From Patescibacteria group bacterium UBA5187 (GTDB lineage Bacteria > Patescibacteriota > Minisyncoccia > Phycocordibacterales > PALSA-1337): a DNA stretch of 7,206 nt. Each line of letters begins with the position of its first letter. Within the stretch, counting starts at the first letter, position 1. The position numbers and the translations under genes were made by a program. Where the stretch lies: NCBI GenBank assembly GCA_002413065.1, contig DHWH01000030.1, positions 1-7,206 of the forward strand. Reading direction: 5' to 3'. A model generated the notes under the pieces. It was not told where the DNA came from. It saw only the letters and a list, made by a program, of their open reading frames with translations, and made no database searches. This document shows, in pieces, positions 1-5,672 of this stretch.

Positions 1-27
1 CCAAGCTATTGAACCTATACGCACATA

Positions 28-56
28 TTGACTTATATATTTTAAAGTGTTAAAAT
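28..56 (+). promoter_or_regulatory. sigma70-type promoter of the first gene
   Basis: TTGACT at 28-33 and TAAAAT at 51-56 are separated by exactly 17 bp, and each matches the sigma70 consensus at five of six positions. Transcription would start near 63, giving a leader of about 39 nt before the ATG at 102. It is the only promoter in the window with both a good -35 and a good -10. It overlaps a long perfect dyad (33-62), so it is probably regulated. Confidence 0.7.
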
Positions 57-62
57 ATATAA
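33..62. repeat. perfect 13-bp inverted repeat over the promoter, candidate operator
   Basis: The arms at 33-45 (TTATATATTTTAA) and 50-62 (TTAAAATATATAA) are exact reverse complements around a 4-nt centre AGTG. The dyad covers the promoter spacer and the whole -10 hexamer and ends at the predicted transcription start. A protein bound here would block polymerase, so an operator is the simplest reading. A weaker outer pair, GAACCT (11-16) and AGGTTC (63-68), encloses it. The arms are pure A/T, which raises the chance expectation. The structure could instead belong to the end of an upstream gene outside the window. Confidence 0.55.
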
Positions 63-69
63 AGGTTCC

Positions 70-90
70 ACAACAAATAAAACAACAAAT
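70..90 (+). repeat. CA-rich leader with a 9-bp direct repeat
   Basis: ACAACAAAT occurs at 70-78 and again at 82-90. The leader between 69 and 91 contains no G and only two T, so the RNA should be unstructured. Such CAA-rich leaders can aid ribosome loading in other systems; that role here is inference. Confidence 0.4.
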
Positions 91-91
91 C

Positions 92-97
92 GAAAGG
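92..97 (+). promoter_or_regulatory. weak ribosome binding site of the first gene
   Basis: GAAAGG ends 4 nt before the ATG at 102. It is a partial, closely spaced match to a Shine-Dalgarno sequence, but it is the clearest one in the window and supports this start codon. Confidence 0.4.
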
Positions 98-101
98 CTC
101 T

Positions 102-500
102 ATGTCACTATTGAAATTATTACTCGGTATAGTCATTAGGACTTCCGATGACGAAAATTCTTTGCGAAAACAAGGAGATTTCTTCATCCATTTCGGGTTC
201 AAACCAAAGTTCTTGACTGAAATTTCCTACAGGCACGAGGTCCTCATGACACTCATACTGTTGGCCAAAACTGCCCAAACTAAAGCTGTGCAGAAGCTGC
301 AGGATTTCAGTGAGGAACGAAGGACACACGAATACAGGAAAGCTCTTGAAGATTATCGCGAAGCCGTAGAAACGGCGCGCTATTTTCATACAGATTTCAA
401 GAGGCTACCTCTTCATTGGACAGAATTGGAAGTGTTCGTCCAAAAATGGAAACAAGCGCATCAAAGGGTGGGCGCTGTAGTTGTAGAGGTCAGCAGTTGA
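102..500 (+). CDS. hypothetical protein, 132 aa
   Basis: I do not recognise the family. The product is a predicted soluble, mostly helical protein. It has a short hydrophobic start (LLKLLLGIVI, residues 3-12), a leucine-rich helix around residues 46-58, and a strongly charged helical stretch at residues 60-95 rich in E, R, K and A that could form a coiled coil. The hydrophobic start is too short and too poorly followed to call a signal peptide with confidence. The gene has its own promoter (28-56), leader, weak ribosome binding site and a terminator at 517-549, so it is a single-gene transcription unit. Being real is supported by these flanking signals; function is unknown. A competing 89-residue frame on the other strand lies inside it and has no signals of its own. 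Confidence 0.7.
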   Translation: MSLLKLLLGIVIRTSDDENSLRKQGDFFIHFGFKPKFLTEISYRHEVLMTLILLAKTAQTKAVQKLQDFSEERRTHEYRKALEDYREAVETARYFHTDFKRLPLHWTELEVFVQKWKQAHQRVGAVVVEVSS

Positions 501-516
501 TCTTAACTGACTACAT

Positions 517-549
517 AAAAGCGTACCGGAGCAATTCGGGCGCTTTTTT
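517..549 (+). terminator. intrinsic terminator, probably bidirectional
   Basis: AAAAGCG (517-523) pairs with CGCTTTT (541-547), and an inner stem CCGGA (526-530) pairs with TTCGG (535-539) through a GCAA tetraloop. A run of T follows (544-549). It lies 17 bp past the stop at 500. Read on the other strand the stem ends in TTTT as well, so it may also stop transcripts coming from the minus-strand doxX-like gene. Confidence 0.8.
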
Positions 550-578
550 CTTATCATGACCTCACGATTTCAAAAGGC

Positions 579-619
579 TGATAGCTGAAGTGACGAGAAT
601 TTCACTTCCAGCTTTATCA
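579..619. repeat. imperfect inverted repeat between convergent genes
   Basis: The left arm TGATAGCTGAAGTGA (579-593) pairs with the right arm 602-619, whose reverse complement is TGATAAAGCTGGAAGTGA, apart from a two-base and a one-base bulge. The loop is 8 nt. On the minus strand it lies downstream of the doxX-like stop and is followed by GCCTTTTG, a poor U-tract. It may be an additional terminator or RNA 3'-end stabiliser. The left arm and loop can alternatively pair elsewhere (GACGAGAA 592-599 with TTCTCGTC 638-645). Confidence 0.5.
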
Positions 620-649
620 TTATAAGTTACGAATCACTTCTCGTCGCAG

Positions 650-1012
650 TTACAACGGATAGTCAAAAGCCAAGAAACCTGCCCCGGTGAGAAGTATGGA
701 GATTGCCATCACAAGAAGAATAAAATAATAGTTCACTCCGTCAGTCAGGAATGCCTTTTTACTCGTTCTCTCGATAAGTCGGACGATGAGATCGACGATT
801 GCTACGAGCGCCGCAACCTGGGTCCAGAGTCCGATAATAAGTAGAATGCCCGCCATTCCCTCGAGAATCGAAGCAATTTTTTGCGTGGAAGTCGCAGAAC
901 CTTTTTTCCAGGTTCGGTATGTCCAAAAAATAAAAATAATACCGAGTGTCACACGGATAATAAGCGGAGAAATTTGTGACCATGAAAGCAAAGAAGGAAA
1001 GACGGAAAGCAT
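650..1012 (-). CDS. DoxX-family small membrane protein
   Basis: A 120-residue integral membrane protein with four predicted hydrophobic helices at about residues 16-33, 48-62, 64-81 and 93-111. Basic loops (RTWKKG at 33-38; RTSKK at 82-86) separate the first two and last two helices. The layout, length and the C-terminal GAGFLAFDYPL segment are typical of the DoxX/DoxD-like superfamily. Members are linked in some bacteria to redox or sulfur stress, but most have no fixed function, so only the family is called. The ATG at 1012 is the only usable start, because no alternative initiation codon precedes it nearby. No Shine-Dalgarno sequence is visible. It is transcribed divergently from the SpoU-type methyltransferase (58-bp gap) and converges on the first gene. 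Confidence 0.75.
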   Translation of the reverse strand: MLSVFPSLLSWSQISPLIIRVTLGIIFIFWTYRTWKKGSATSTQKIASILEGMAGILLIIGLWTQVAALVAIVDLIVRLIERTSKKAFLTDGVNYYFILLVMAISILLTGAGFLAFDYPL

Positions 1013-1039
1013 AGTGATGATTGTTATTAGTATGCGGAT

Positions 1040-1045
1040 AGTATA
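1040..1045 (-). promoter_or_regulatory. possible -10 element of the doxX-like gene
   Basis: Read on the minus strand this is TATACT, five of six to consensus, about 27 nt before the ATG. The hexamer 17 bp upstream (TTTTAT) is a poor -35, so the promoter is tentative. It lies beside the forward -10 of the methyltransferase gene, so the two divergent promoters would share about 50 bp. Confidence 0.3.
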
Positions 1046-1055
1046 GATTATTTAT

Positions 1056-1064
1056 TGAAATAAT
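1056..1064 (+). promoter_or_regulatory. extended -10 promoter of the methyltransferase gene, leaderless geometry
   Basis: TG (1056-1057), one base, then AATAAT (1059-1064, five of six to TATAAT), then 6 nt to the ATG at 1071. This puts the transcription start at the start codon. An alternative pair exists upstream: TTGTTA (1021-1026), 17 bp, TAGATT (1044-1049), each four of six, which would give a 15-nt leader. No Shine-Dalgarno sequence is present in either case. Confidence 0.45.
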
Positions 1065-1070
1065 AAAACC

Positions 1071-1541
1071 ATGTCCGATATCCGACTATTGCTCGACAAT
1101 ATCAGAAGCGTTCATAACGCAGGCTCCATTTTCCGCACGGCAGAAACAGTCGGCATCTCCACTATCTATTGTCTAGGTACGACTCCTGTGCCGCAGGACC
1201 GTTTTAATGGAAAAAGAAAGGATTTTGCCAAGGTCTCGCTTGGTGCTGAAGAGATGGTGAAATGGGAACATATCGACAAACCTATCCAGTTGCTCAAAAA
1301 ACTCAAGAAAGAAGGATTTGAAATCATGGCGATCGAACAGTCAGAAAATTCCATCGATTATAAGAAAGTGGAAATAAAAGATAAAACCCTTATTATTTTG
1401 GGCAATGAAGTTGAAGGCGTATCAGCGGAACTCCTGCGAATATCGGATGTGATCGCCGAAATTCCATTGAAAGGCAAAAAAGAATCTTTGAATGTGTCGG
1501 TGGCTGCGGGAATTGTGCTGTTCAGGATTCTTAATATATAG
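1071..1541 (+). CDS. SpoU/TrmH-family RNA 2'-O-methyltransferase
   Basis: A SPOUT-fold enzyme that transfers a methyl group from S-adenosylmethionine to a ribose 2'-OH in tRNA or rRNA. All three SpoU motifs are visible. Motif 1 is DNIRSVHNAGSIFRTAE (residues 9-25, with N16 and the catalytic-type R22). Motif 2 is IILGNEVEGV (108-117). Motif 3 is IPLKGKKESLNVSVAAG (131-147, with the S139-L140-N141 core). At 156 residues it is the bare catalytic domain, about the length of TrmL, and has no N-terminal L30e-like substrate-binding domain or C-terminal extension. Motif 1 resembles TrmH/RlmB-type proteins more than TrmL, so the substrate cannot be assigned. Its stop is 1 bp from the mutM stop on the other strand. 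Confidence 0.9.
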   Translation: MSDIRLLLDNIRSVHNAGSIFRTAETVGISTIYCLGTTPVPQDRFNGKRKDFAKVSLGAEEMVKWEHIDKPIQLLKKLKKEGFEIMAIEQSENSIDYKKVEIKDKTLIILGNEVEGVSAELLRISDVIAEIPLKGKKESLNVSVAAGIVLFRILNI

Positions 1542-1542
1542 A

Positions 1543-2484
1543 CTAGCGTCCTTTTAGGACTTGGTGCGTGTCACAATAATGCGTGCCCCTTCCTCCTAAA
1601 ACAATTCTTCGGATTGTTCCTTTGCAGCCCGGCTTCTCGCATTTCATTCCGGTTTTTTGATAGGCATAATGATGTTCGTGAAATTCTCCTTTTTCTCCCA
1701 GTACATTTCGGTAATCCGATGTCGAGTCGCCTCCGAAATCTATGCCGCGCGCCAATGTTTTCTTGATGGCATCGAATAATGCTTTTCTTTTTGCGGGAGG
1801 AACATTCTCGACGTGTTCGAGGGGATGTATTCCTGCGCGCCAGAGCGATTCATCGGCATATATATTTCCGATGCCCGCAATGATGCTTTGATCCATAAGC
1901 ACCTGCTTTATTTTTCCATGCGGACGCAACTCCAGGCGCGCATCGAATCTTTTGAAAGTGAAATCCGATTCCAAAGGTTCGGGTCCGATCGTATTGAGGT
2001 GAAGGGAATCGTGAAGGATGTCAGTCGATATCAATGTCACTTTCGCGAATTTGCGCACATCGGACAGAGCAAGATGGCGACCATTGCTGAACGAAATGAC
2101 AAAACGGACATGCCTATTGAACGGGTCTTTCAATGAATCAGGCTCGATCGGCTGCCACGGATCTTTTTTCCGCTTCGGATCTTTTGCGGATGTTTCAAAT
2201 GCATATTTTCCATACAGAAGATGGCCGGTCATTTTCATATGAACCAATATGGTGCTTTCATTATTCAAATTGATCAGAATATTCTTGGCGCGGCGTTCAA
2301 CGGAAATGACCGTGGCACTCAATACGTCTTTCTTAAAGCGCCGAAAATAAACGGGATCCTTTATAGTGAGAGATCCTGCAAAATAGGGGCTATCGTAATT
2401 CGACCATACGTCTGAAATACGCAGGCCTACGATGTGTTGCTTCAGGCCGTTTACAGTTGTCTGGACTTCAGGGAGTTCGGGCAT
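1543..2484 (-). CDS. mutM: formamidopyrimidine-DNA glycosylase (Fpg/MutM)
   Basis: Base-excision repair enzyme that removes 8-oxoguanine and formamidopyrimidines and nicks the abasic site by beta,delta-elimination. The start is fixed by MPELPEV: after Met removal P2 is the nucleophile and E3 is catalytic. An open frame extends upstream past 2484, but that part is antisense to the amidase gene and is not real. Other landmarks are K67 in the RRAKNIL hairpin, MKMTGHL (83-89), the helix-two-turn-helix IAGIGNIYADESLWRAGIHP (202-221), and GGRGTHYC (297-304). The zinc finger is C282-x4-C287-x16-C304-x2-H307, not the usual C-x2-C-x16-C-x2-C. A lysine, aspartate and proline rich insertion at about 93-122 lengthens the protein to 313 residues against about 270 in typical family members. 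It converges on the methyltransferase gene (1-bp gap) and diverges from the amidase gene. Confidence 0.95.
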   Translation of the reverse strand: MPELPEVQTTVNGLKQHIVGLRISDVWSNYDSPYFAGSLTIKDPVYFRRFKKDVLSATVISVERRAKNILINLNNESTILVHMKMTGHLLYGKYAFETSAKDPKRKKDPWQPIEPDSLKDPFNRHVRFVISFSNGRHLALSDVRKFAKVTLISTDILHDSLHLNTIGPEPLESDFTFKRFDARLELRPHGKIKQVLMDQSIIAGIGNIYADESLWRAGIHPLEHVENVPPAKRKALFDAIKKTLARGIDFGGDSTSDYRNVLGEKGEFHEHHYAYQKTGMKCEKPGCKGTIRRIVLGGRGTHYCDTHQVLKGR

Positions 2485-2490
2485 ATGGCT

Positions 2491-2496
2491 ACTATA
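2491..2496 (-). promoter_or_regulatory. -10 element of mutM, leaderless geometry
   Basis: On the minus strand this reads TATAGT, five of six to consensus, followed by exactly 6 nt (AGCCAT) and the mutM ATG at 2484. No TG extension and no Shine-Dalgarno sequence are present. Transcription would start at the start codon. Confidence 0.45.
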
Positions 2497-2523
2497 GAAT
2501 AAGTCCATTAAGTCGTAAAGTTC

Positions 2524-2532
2524 TGCTATAAT
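2524..2532 (+). promoter_or_regulatory. extended -10 promoter of the amidase gene, leaderless geometry
   Basis: TGCTATAAT is a perfect extended -10 element (TGn plus the consensus hexamer at 2527-2532). Exactly 6 nt (CTCAAC) separate it from the ATG at 2539, so the predicted start is the A of the ATG. The bases 17 bp upstream (TCCATT) are not a -35 match, as expected for extended -10 promoters. The 54-bp divergent gap holds this and the mutM -10. Confidence 0.65.
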
Positions 2533-2538
2533 CTCAAC

Positions 2539-3813
2539 ATGCGTCATTATCTCGGAACATTGTTTGCCGTCGTCATCCTTATCATCCCGTGGTTTGCTTT
2601 TACATACCCAAATGAAGCCAGGTCGATTTTGATATTGATACAGAATGCCGGCTCGCAATTTGCTGCTGTTATTTTGTCGCACAATCCGAAAACTATCACT
2701 GATCTTAGAAGTAATTACTCGGCACCAGCGGACAATCAGACTACGGTACAAAAGAAAGTACGAATCCTGCTCGTGCCGGGGCATGAACCGGGATATGGCG
2801 GTGCCGAGTTCGCCGATATCAAGGAACGCAATCTTGCCACGGAGCTCGCCCGCGATCTTCGGGAATATATTCAAAATAACAATCATTACCAGGTGTTCAC
2901 GACACGCGATGACACTGCATGGTCGCCTGAATTCGCAGCCTATTTTAAAAATAATTGGGATTCCATCAAGGAGTGGCAAAAAGCATCGCATGACGAATTA
3001 TCCCATCTTATCGCAGTTGGATCCGTGACACCTCCTGCATCGAAAGTATTCCATAATAATGCCCCTCAGGATGTCGCATTGCGTTTGTACGGCATTACAA
3101 AATGGTCAAACGAAAATAATATTGATATCGCCATACACATTCATTTTAATGATCATCCTGGACACAAACATAATATTTCGGGCACGCATTCTGGTTTTGC
3201 AATTTATGTACCAGCCAAACAATACGGGAACAGTGTAACGACCAAAGCTGTTGCAGGCACTATATTCAAACGTCTGGCAAAATACAATCCGGTAAGCGAC
3301 TTGTCGGGAGAGTCCGGAGGCATTGTGGATGATCCGGAACTTATCGCTGTCGGCGCCAATAATACGGCCGATGCGGCCAGCATGCTCATTGAGTATGGAT
3401 ATATATATGAACCGCAGATATTGGATCCGAAGATCCGCAGTCTTTTCATCAAAGATCTGGCATTCCAAACATATCTCGGCCTCCAGGATTTTTTTGATCA
3501 GCAAAATGTCGTCAGCATGTCAGGATCATTCGATACTCTCGTCATGCCACATGAGTGGGGCCATCCTATGACTGAAAAAAATGTCCAGACTGCCGATGTC
3601 TTCGCCCTTCAGACAGCCCTTCTTATCGACGGCGTATATCCGCCCGCTCAAAAATCAAAAAATGACTGTCCTCGGAGCGGTTCATTCGGTCCGTGTACGA
3701 AAAAAGCACTCGGTGAATTTCAGAAGAAATATAATATCAATGGCGAGAATGGGGTAGTGGGAGAAAAAACTATTGAAGAATTAAATAGGAGGTATTCCGG
3801 GAAAATTATCTAG
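2539..3813 (+). CDS. N-acetylmuramoyl-L-alanine amidase (Amidase_3) with peptidoglycan-binding domain
   Basis: Zinc hydrolase that cuts the amide bond between MurNAc and the stem peptide, used in wall remodelling and daughter-cell separation. An N-terminal hydrophobic segment (residues 5-22, with a second at 28-47) should act as signal or membrane anchor, placing the enzyme outside the membrane. The Amidase_3 domain spans about 74-320: VPGHEPGYGGAEF gives zinc ligand H82, KERNLA gives E96, AIHIHFND gives H202, and MLIEYGYI gives catalytic E285. The distance from E96 to H202 is long, with an apparent insertion around 125-190. The C-terminal domain (about 350-421: FALQTALL, then KKALGEFQKKYNI, then GVVGEKTIEELNRRY) matches PG_binding_1, with a loop containing C377 and C386 that could form a disulfide. 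The amidase call is firm. The 3' end overlaps the Mur ligase gene by 8 bp on the other strand. Confidence 0.9.
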   Translation: MRHYLGTLFAVVILIIPWFAFTYPNEARSILILIQNAGSQFAAVILSHNPKTITDLRSNYSAPADNQTTVQKKVRILLVPGHEPGYGGAEFADIKERNLATELARDLREYIQNNNHYQVFTTRDDTAWSPEFAAYFKNNWDSIKEWQKASHDELSHLIAVGSVTPPASKVFHNNAPQDVALRLYGITKWSNENNIDIAIHIHFNDHPGHKHNISGTHSGFAIYVPAKQYGNSVTTKAVAGTIFKRLAKYNPVSDLSGESGGIVDDPELIAVGANNTADAASMLIEYGYIYEPQILDPKIRSLFIKDLAFQTYLGLQDFFDQQNVVSMSGSFDTLVMPHEWGHPMTEKNVQTADVFALQTALLIDGVYPPAQKSKNDCPRSGSFGPCTKKALGEFQKKYNINGENGVVGEKTIEELNRRYSGKII

Positions 3814-5083
3814 TAAGTTCGAGTTTCTCCAACTCCTCCTTCGCTATTCTCGCATCGCTCCATGGAGTTTTTGTTCCGCGCGGACCCATGATGTAAGGAT
3901 CTGTTCCTTTTCCTGTGATGATGACGGTGTCGCCGGTCTTTGCGCGTTTGATTGCTTCGCGTATCGCTTCGCGCCTGTCCATAATAATAGTAGGGGACTG
4001 GGAAGTTATGCCTTCCGCAACATGATCTATGATCTGTTTGGGATCTTCGTCGTACGGATCTTCGTCCGTAAGGATAATTTCTTCACAATTTTGATCTGCG
4101 ATCCGACCCATTTCTGCACGCTTCCGCGTGTCACGTCCGCCTCCGGTTCCGCCCAATACGCAGATATTTCTCGATGATTGGAATACCTGGTAGAGCTTCT
4201 CAAGCGAATCCGTCGTATGAGCATAGTCGACGATCACTTTGAAATCCTGGTCCGGTTTGCCGATAATGCTCTGAACGCGTCCGGGTATGCCATCGAATTT
4301 TTCGATGGCACGGATGATTTCCGCATCAGCAACTCCTTGGCTCTGCGCGGCAGTGACAGCCGCAAGGATATTATACAAATTGAATAATCCCGAAAGACGC
4401 GAAGTGACAGGTTGCCCATTCAATGTAAATTGAATTCCTTCTTTTTGTATCTCATACGGTTTGGCGTCCTGAGCGCTGAAGGTCATTTTTTTCTCAGCTT
4501 CGCATTCGAGGAAACGCGCGCTTTCCGCATCGTCACGGTTTGCGATGATGGTGCGGTTTGGTTTGCGGGAATGCAGGATATTTTTTGCAATAGAAACTTT
4601 TGAGGCTGCATATTTTTCGTATGATCCATGCGCCTCGATGTGTTCAGGGGAGAGATTGGTGAAGACAAAGGCATCAAGCTCGATAAAACGGTGTCGATAC
4701 AAAAGTGCGCCTTGAGATGTCATCTCCATGATCATGTAGTGGCAACCATGGTTTACCGCTTTCCTGATTAGGCGTTGAGCGAAGAAACGTCCGGGCATGC
4801 TCATCTTATAGAGATTTTCAGATGAAATATCGCCGACCTTGAATCTGATCGTATTCGAAAGTGCGGTTTTGTATCCGGCTTCTTCCAGAATGGCATTGAG
4901 TATTTCCACAGTGGAACTTTTACCTTTTGTGCCGGTAATGGCGATTACTTTTATTTTTCGAGAAGGGAATCTGTACCAGAGCGCCGCGAAAAATGCCAAG
5001 GTCCAATGGTATGTGGGACTGAGGAAGTTGAATACAGGCGCAGGAACATGGCGGCGGATTGTTGTGAGTGTGGTATCGAGCAT
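3806..5083 (-). CDS. MurE-like Mur ligase lacking the N-terminal UDP-binding domain
   Basis: ATP-dependent amide ligase of the UDP-N-acetylmuramyl-tripeptide synthetase family, which adds the third, usually diamino, residue to the peptidoglycan stem peptide. Seen: P-loop TGTKGKSS (50-57), MEMTSQG (119-125), NLSPEHIEAHGSYEKYAASK (143-162, with the likely carbamylated K162), FNLYN (234-238), IPGRVQ (266-271), DYAHTTDSLEKL (286-297), GGTGGGRDTRKRAEMG (311-326), DEDPYDEDP (340-348) and ITGKG (389-393). The P-loop begins about 60 residues earlier than in classical MurE (425 residues total against about 490). The missing N-domain is replaced by a short aromatic, hydrophobic segment (22-40). The DNPR motif that marks diaminopimelate specificity reads EDPY here. 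It follows ruvA by 4 bp with no Shine-Dalgarno sequence, so it is probably translationally coupled to ruvA. Confidence 0.88.
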   Translation of the reverse strand: MLDTTLTTIRRHVPAPVFNFLSPTYHWTLAFFAALWYRFPSRKIKVIAITGTKGKSSTVEILNAILEEAGYKTALSNTIRFKVGDISSENLYKMSMPGRFFAQRLIRKAVNHGCHYMIMEMTSQGALLYRHRFIELDAFVFTNLSPEHIEAHGSYEKYAASKVSIAKNILHSRKPNRTIIANRDDAESARFLECEAEKKMTFSAQDAKPYEIQKEGIQFTLNGQPVTSRLSGLFNLYNILAAVTAAQSQGVADAEIIRAIEKFDGIPGRVQSIIGKPDQDFKVIVDYAHTTDSLEKLYQVFQSSRNICVLGGTGGGRDTRKRAEMGRIADQNCEEIILTDEDPYDEDPKQIIDHVAEGITSQSPTIIMDRREAIREAIKRAKTGDTVIITGKGTDPYIMGPRGTKTPWSDARIAKEELEKLELTR

Positions 5084-5087
5084 GGGG

Positions 5088-5657
5088 TTAGTTGAGCATC
5101 TTGAGCGCGGCTTTGACCTTTTCAGGCGTACTTTGTATTTCTTTAGGCATTTTCTTCAATGCATCGCGAGCATCTTCGGCGTCATAGCCGAGCGCTTTGA
5201 GCGCTTCGATGGTATCCATATCGCTCGACATGTAACCGGTCACATCATCACTGGCAATGCCTCCAAGTTTATCTTTCAATTCGAGTACGATCTTCTCGGC
5301 AGTTTTTCTTCCAATGCCCGATACTTTGACCAGATGAGATGTCGAACCTGTGCGGATGGCGCTTACCAATTGATCGCTCGATATAAGCGAGAGGATATTG
5401 AGGGCTGATTTCGGACCGATACCTGAAATACCAATCAGCAATTCAAAGAAGTCTTTTTCTTTTTTTAAGGAGAATCCATACAGGTCCAAGGCGTCTTCGC
5501 GAACCGCCAAGTAGGTCCACATGGTCTTGGAGTCTCCTTTTTTGAAACCATGAAGAGTATCATCGTTTACAAATATCTTGTATCCGACGCCATTTACATC
5601 AAGAATGATATAGCGGGAATCTATATGGGATATGGTTCCGTGAAGGGAAGCGATCAT
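5088..5657 (-). CDS. ruvA: Holliday junction branch migration protein RuvA
   Basis: RuvA tetramers bind four-way DNA junctions and load the RuvB motor for branch migration during recombination and repair. The 189-residue product has the three classical domains. The OB fold is at 1-62 (starting MIASLHGTI, with VNGVGYKI at 21-28 and LDLYGF at 57-62). The tandem helix-hairpin-helix motifs are GISGIGPKSALNIL (76-89) and KVSGIGRKTAEKIVLELKDK (111-130). The C-terminal helical RuvB-binding domain is at 145-189 (DTIEALKALGYDAEDARDAL). The frame is open further upstream to 5726, but the family starts at MIASLHG, and a -10 element sits 6 nt before this ATG. It heads a two-gene operon with the Mur ligase and is divergent from rpsT. 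No ruvB or ruvC is in the window. Confidence 0.95.
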   Translation of the reverse strand: MIASLHGTISHIDSRYIILDVNGVGYKIFVNDDTLHGFKKGDSKTMWTYLAVREDALDLYGFSLKKEKDFFELLIGISGIGPKSALNILSLISSDQLVSAIRTGSTSHLVKVSGIGRKTAEKIVLELKDKLGGIASDDVTGYMSSDMDTIEALKALGYDAEDARDALKKMPKEIQSTPEKVKAALKMLN

Positions 5658-5663
5658 GGTATA

Positions 5664-5672
5664 AGTATAACA
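5664..5672 (-). promoter_or_regulatory. extended -10 promoter of ruvA, leaderless geometry
   Basis: On the minus strand this reads TGTTATACT: TG, one base, then TATACT (5669-5664, five of six to consensus). It is followed by exactly 6 nt (TATACC) and the ATG at 5657. The expected start is the A of the ATG. This supports 5657 over upstream in-frame starts. The bases 17 bp upstream (TTCAGG) are a weak -35. Confidence 0.6.

Noticed and set aside
1548..1560. Hairpin GTCCTTTTAGGAC as a terminator between the methyltransferase gene and mutM
   Set aside because: It is inside the last codons of mutM, has a 3-nt loop and no T-run after it on either strand.
1543..2991. Reading mutM as a 482-residue protein from the ATG at 2991
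   Set aside because: The family start MPELPEV at 2484 is essential for catalysis (N-terminal proline). The extra 169 residues are antisense to the amidase coding sequence.
4839..5408. 189-residue plus-strand open frame
   Set aside because: It lies antisense across the Mur ligase and RuvA genes, both firmly identified, and its translation has no family features.
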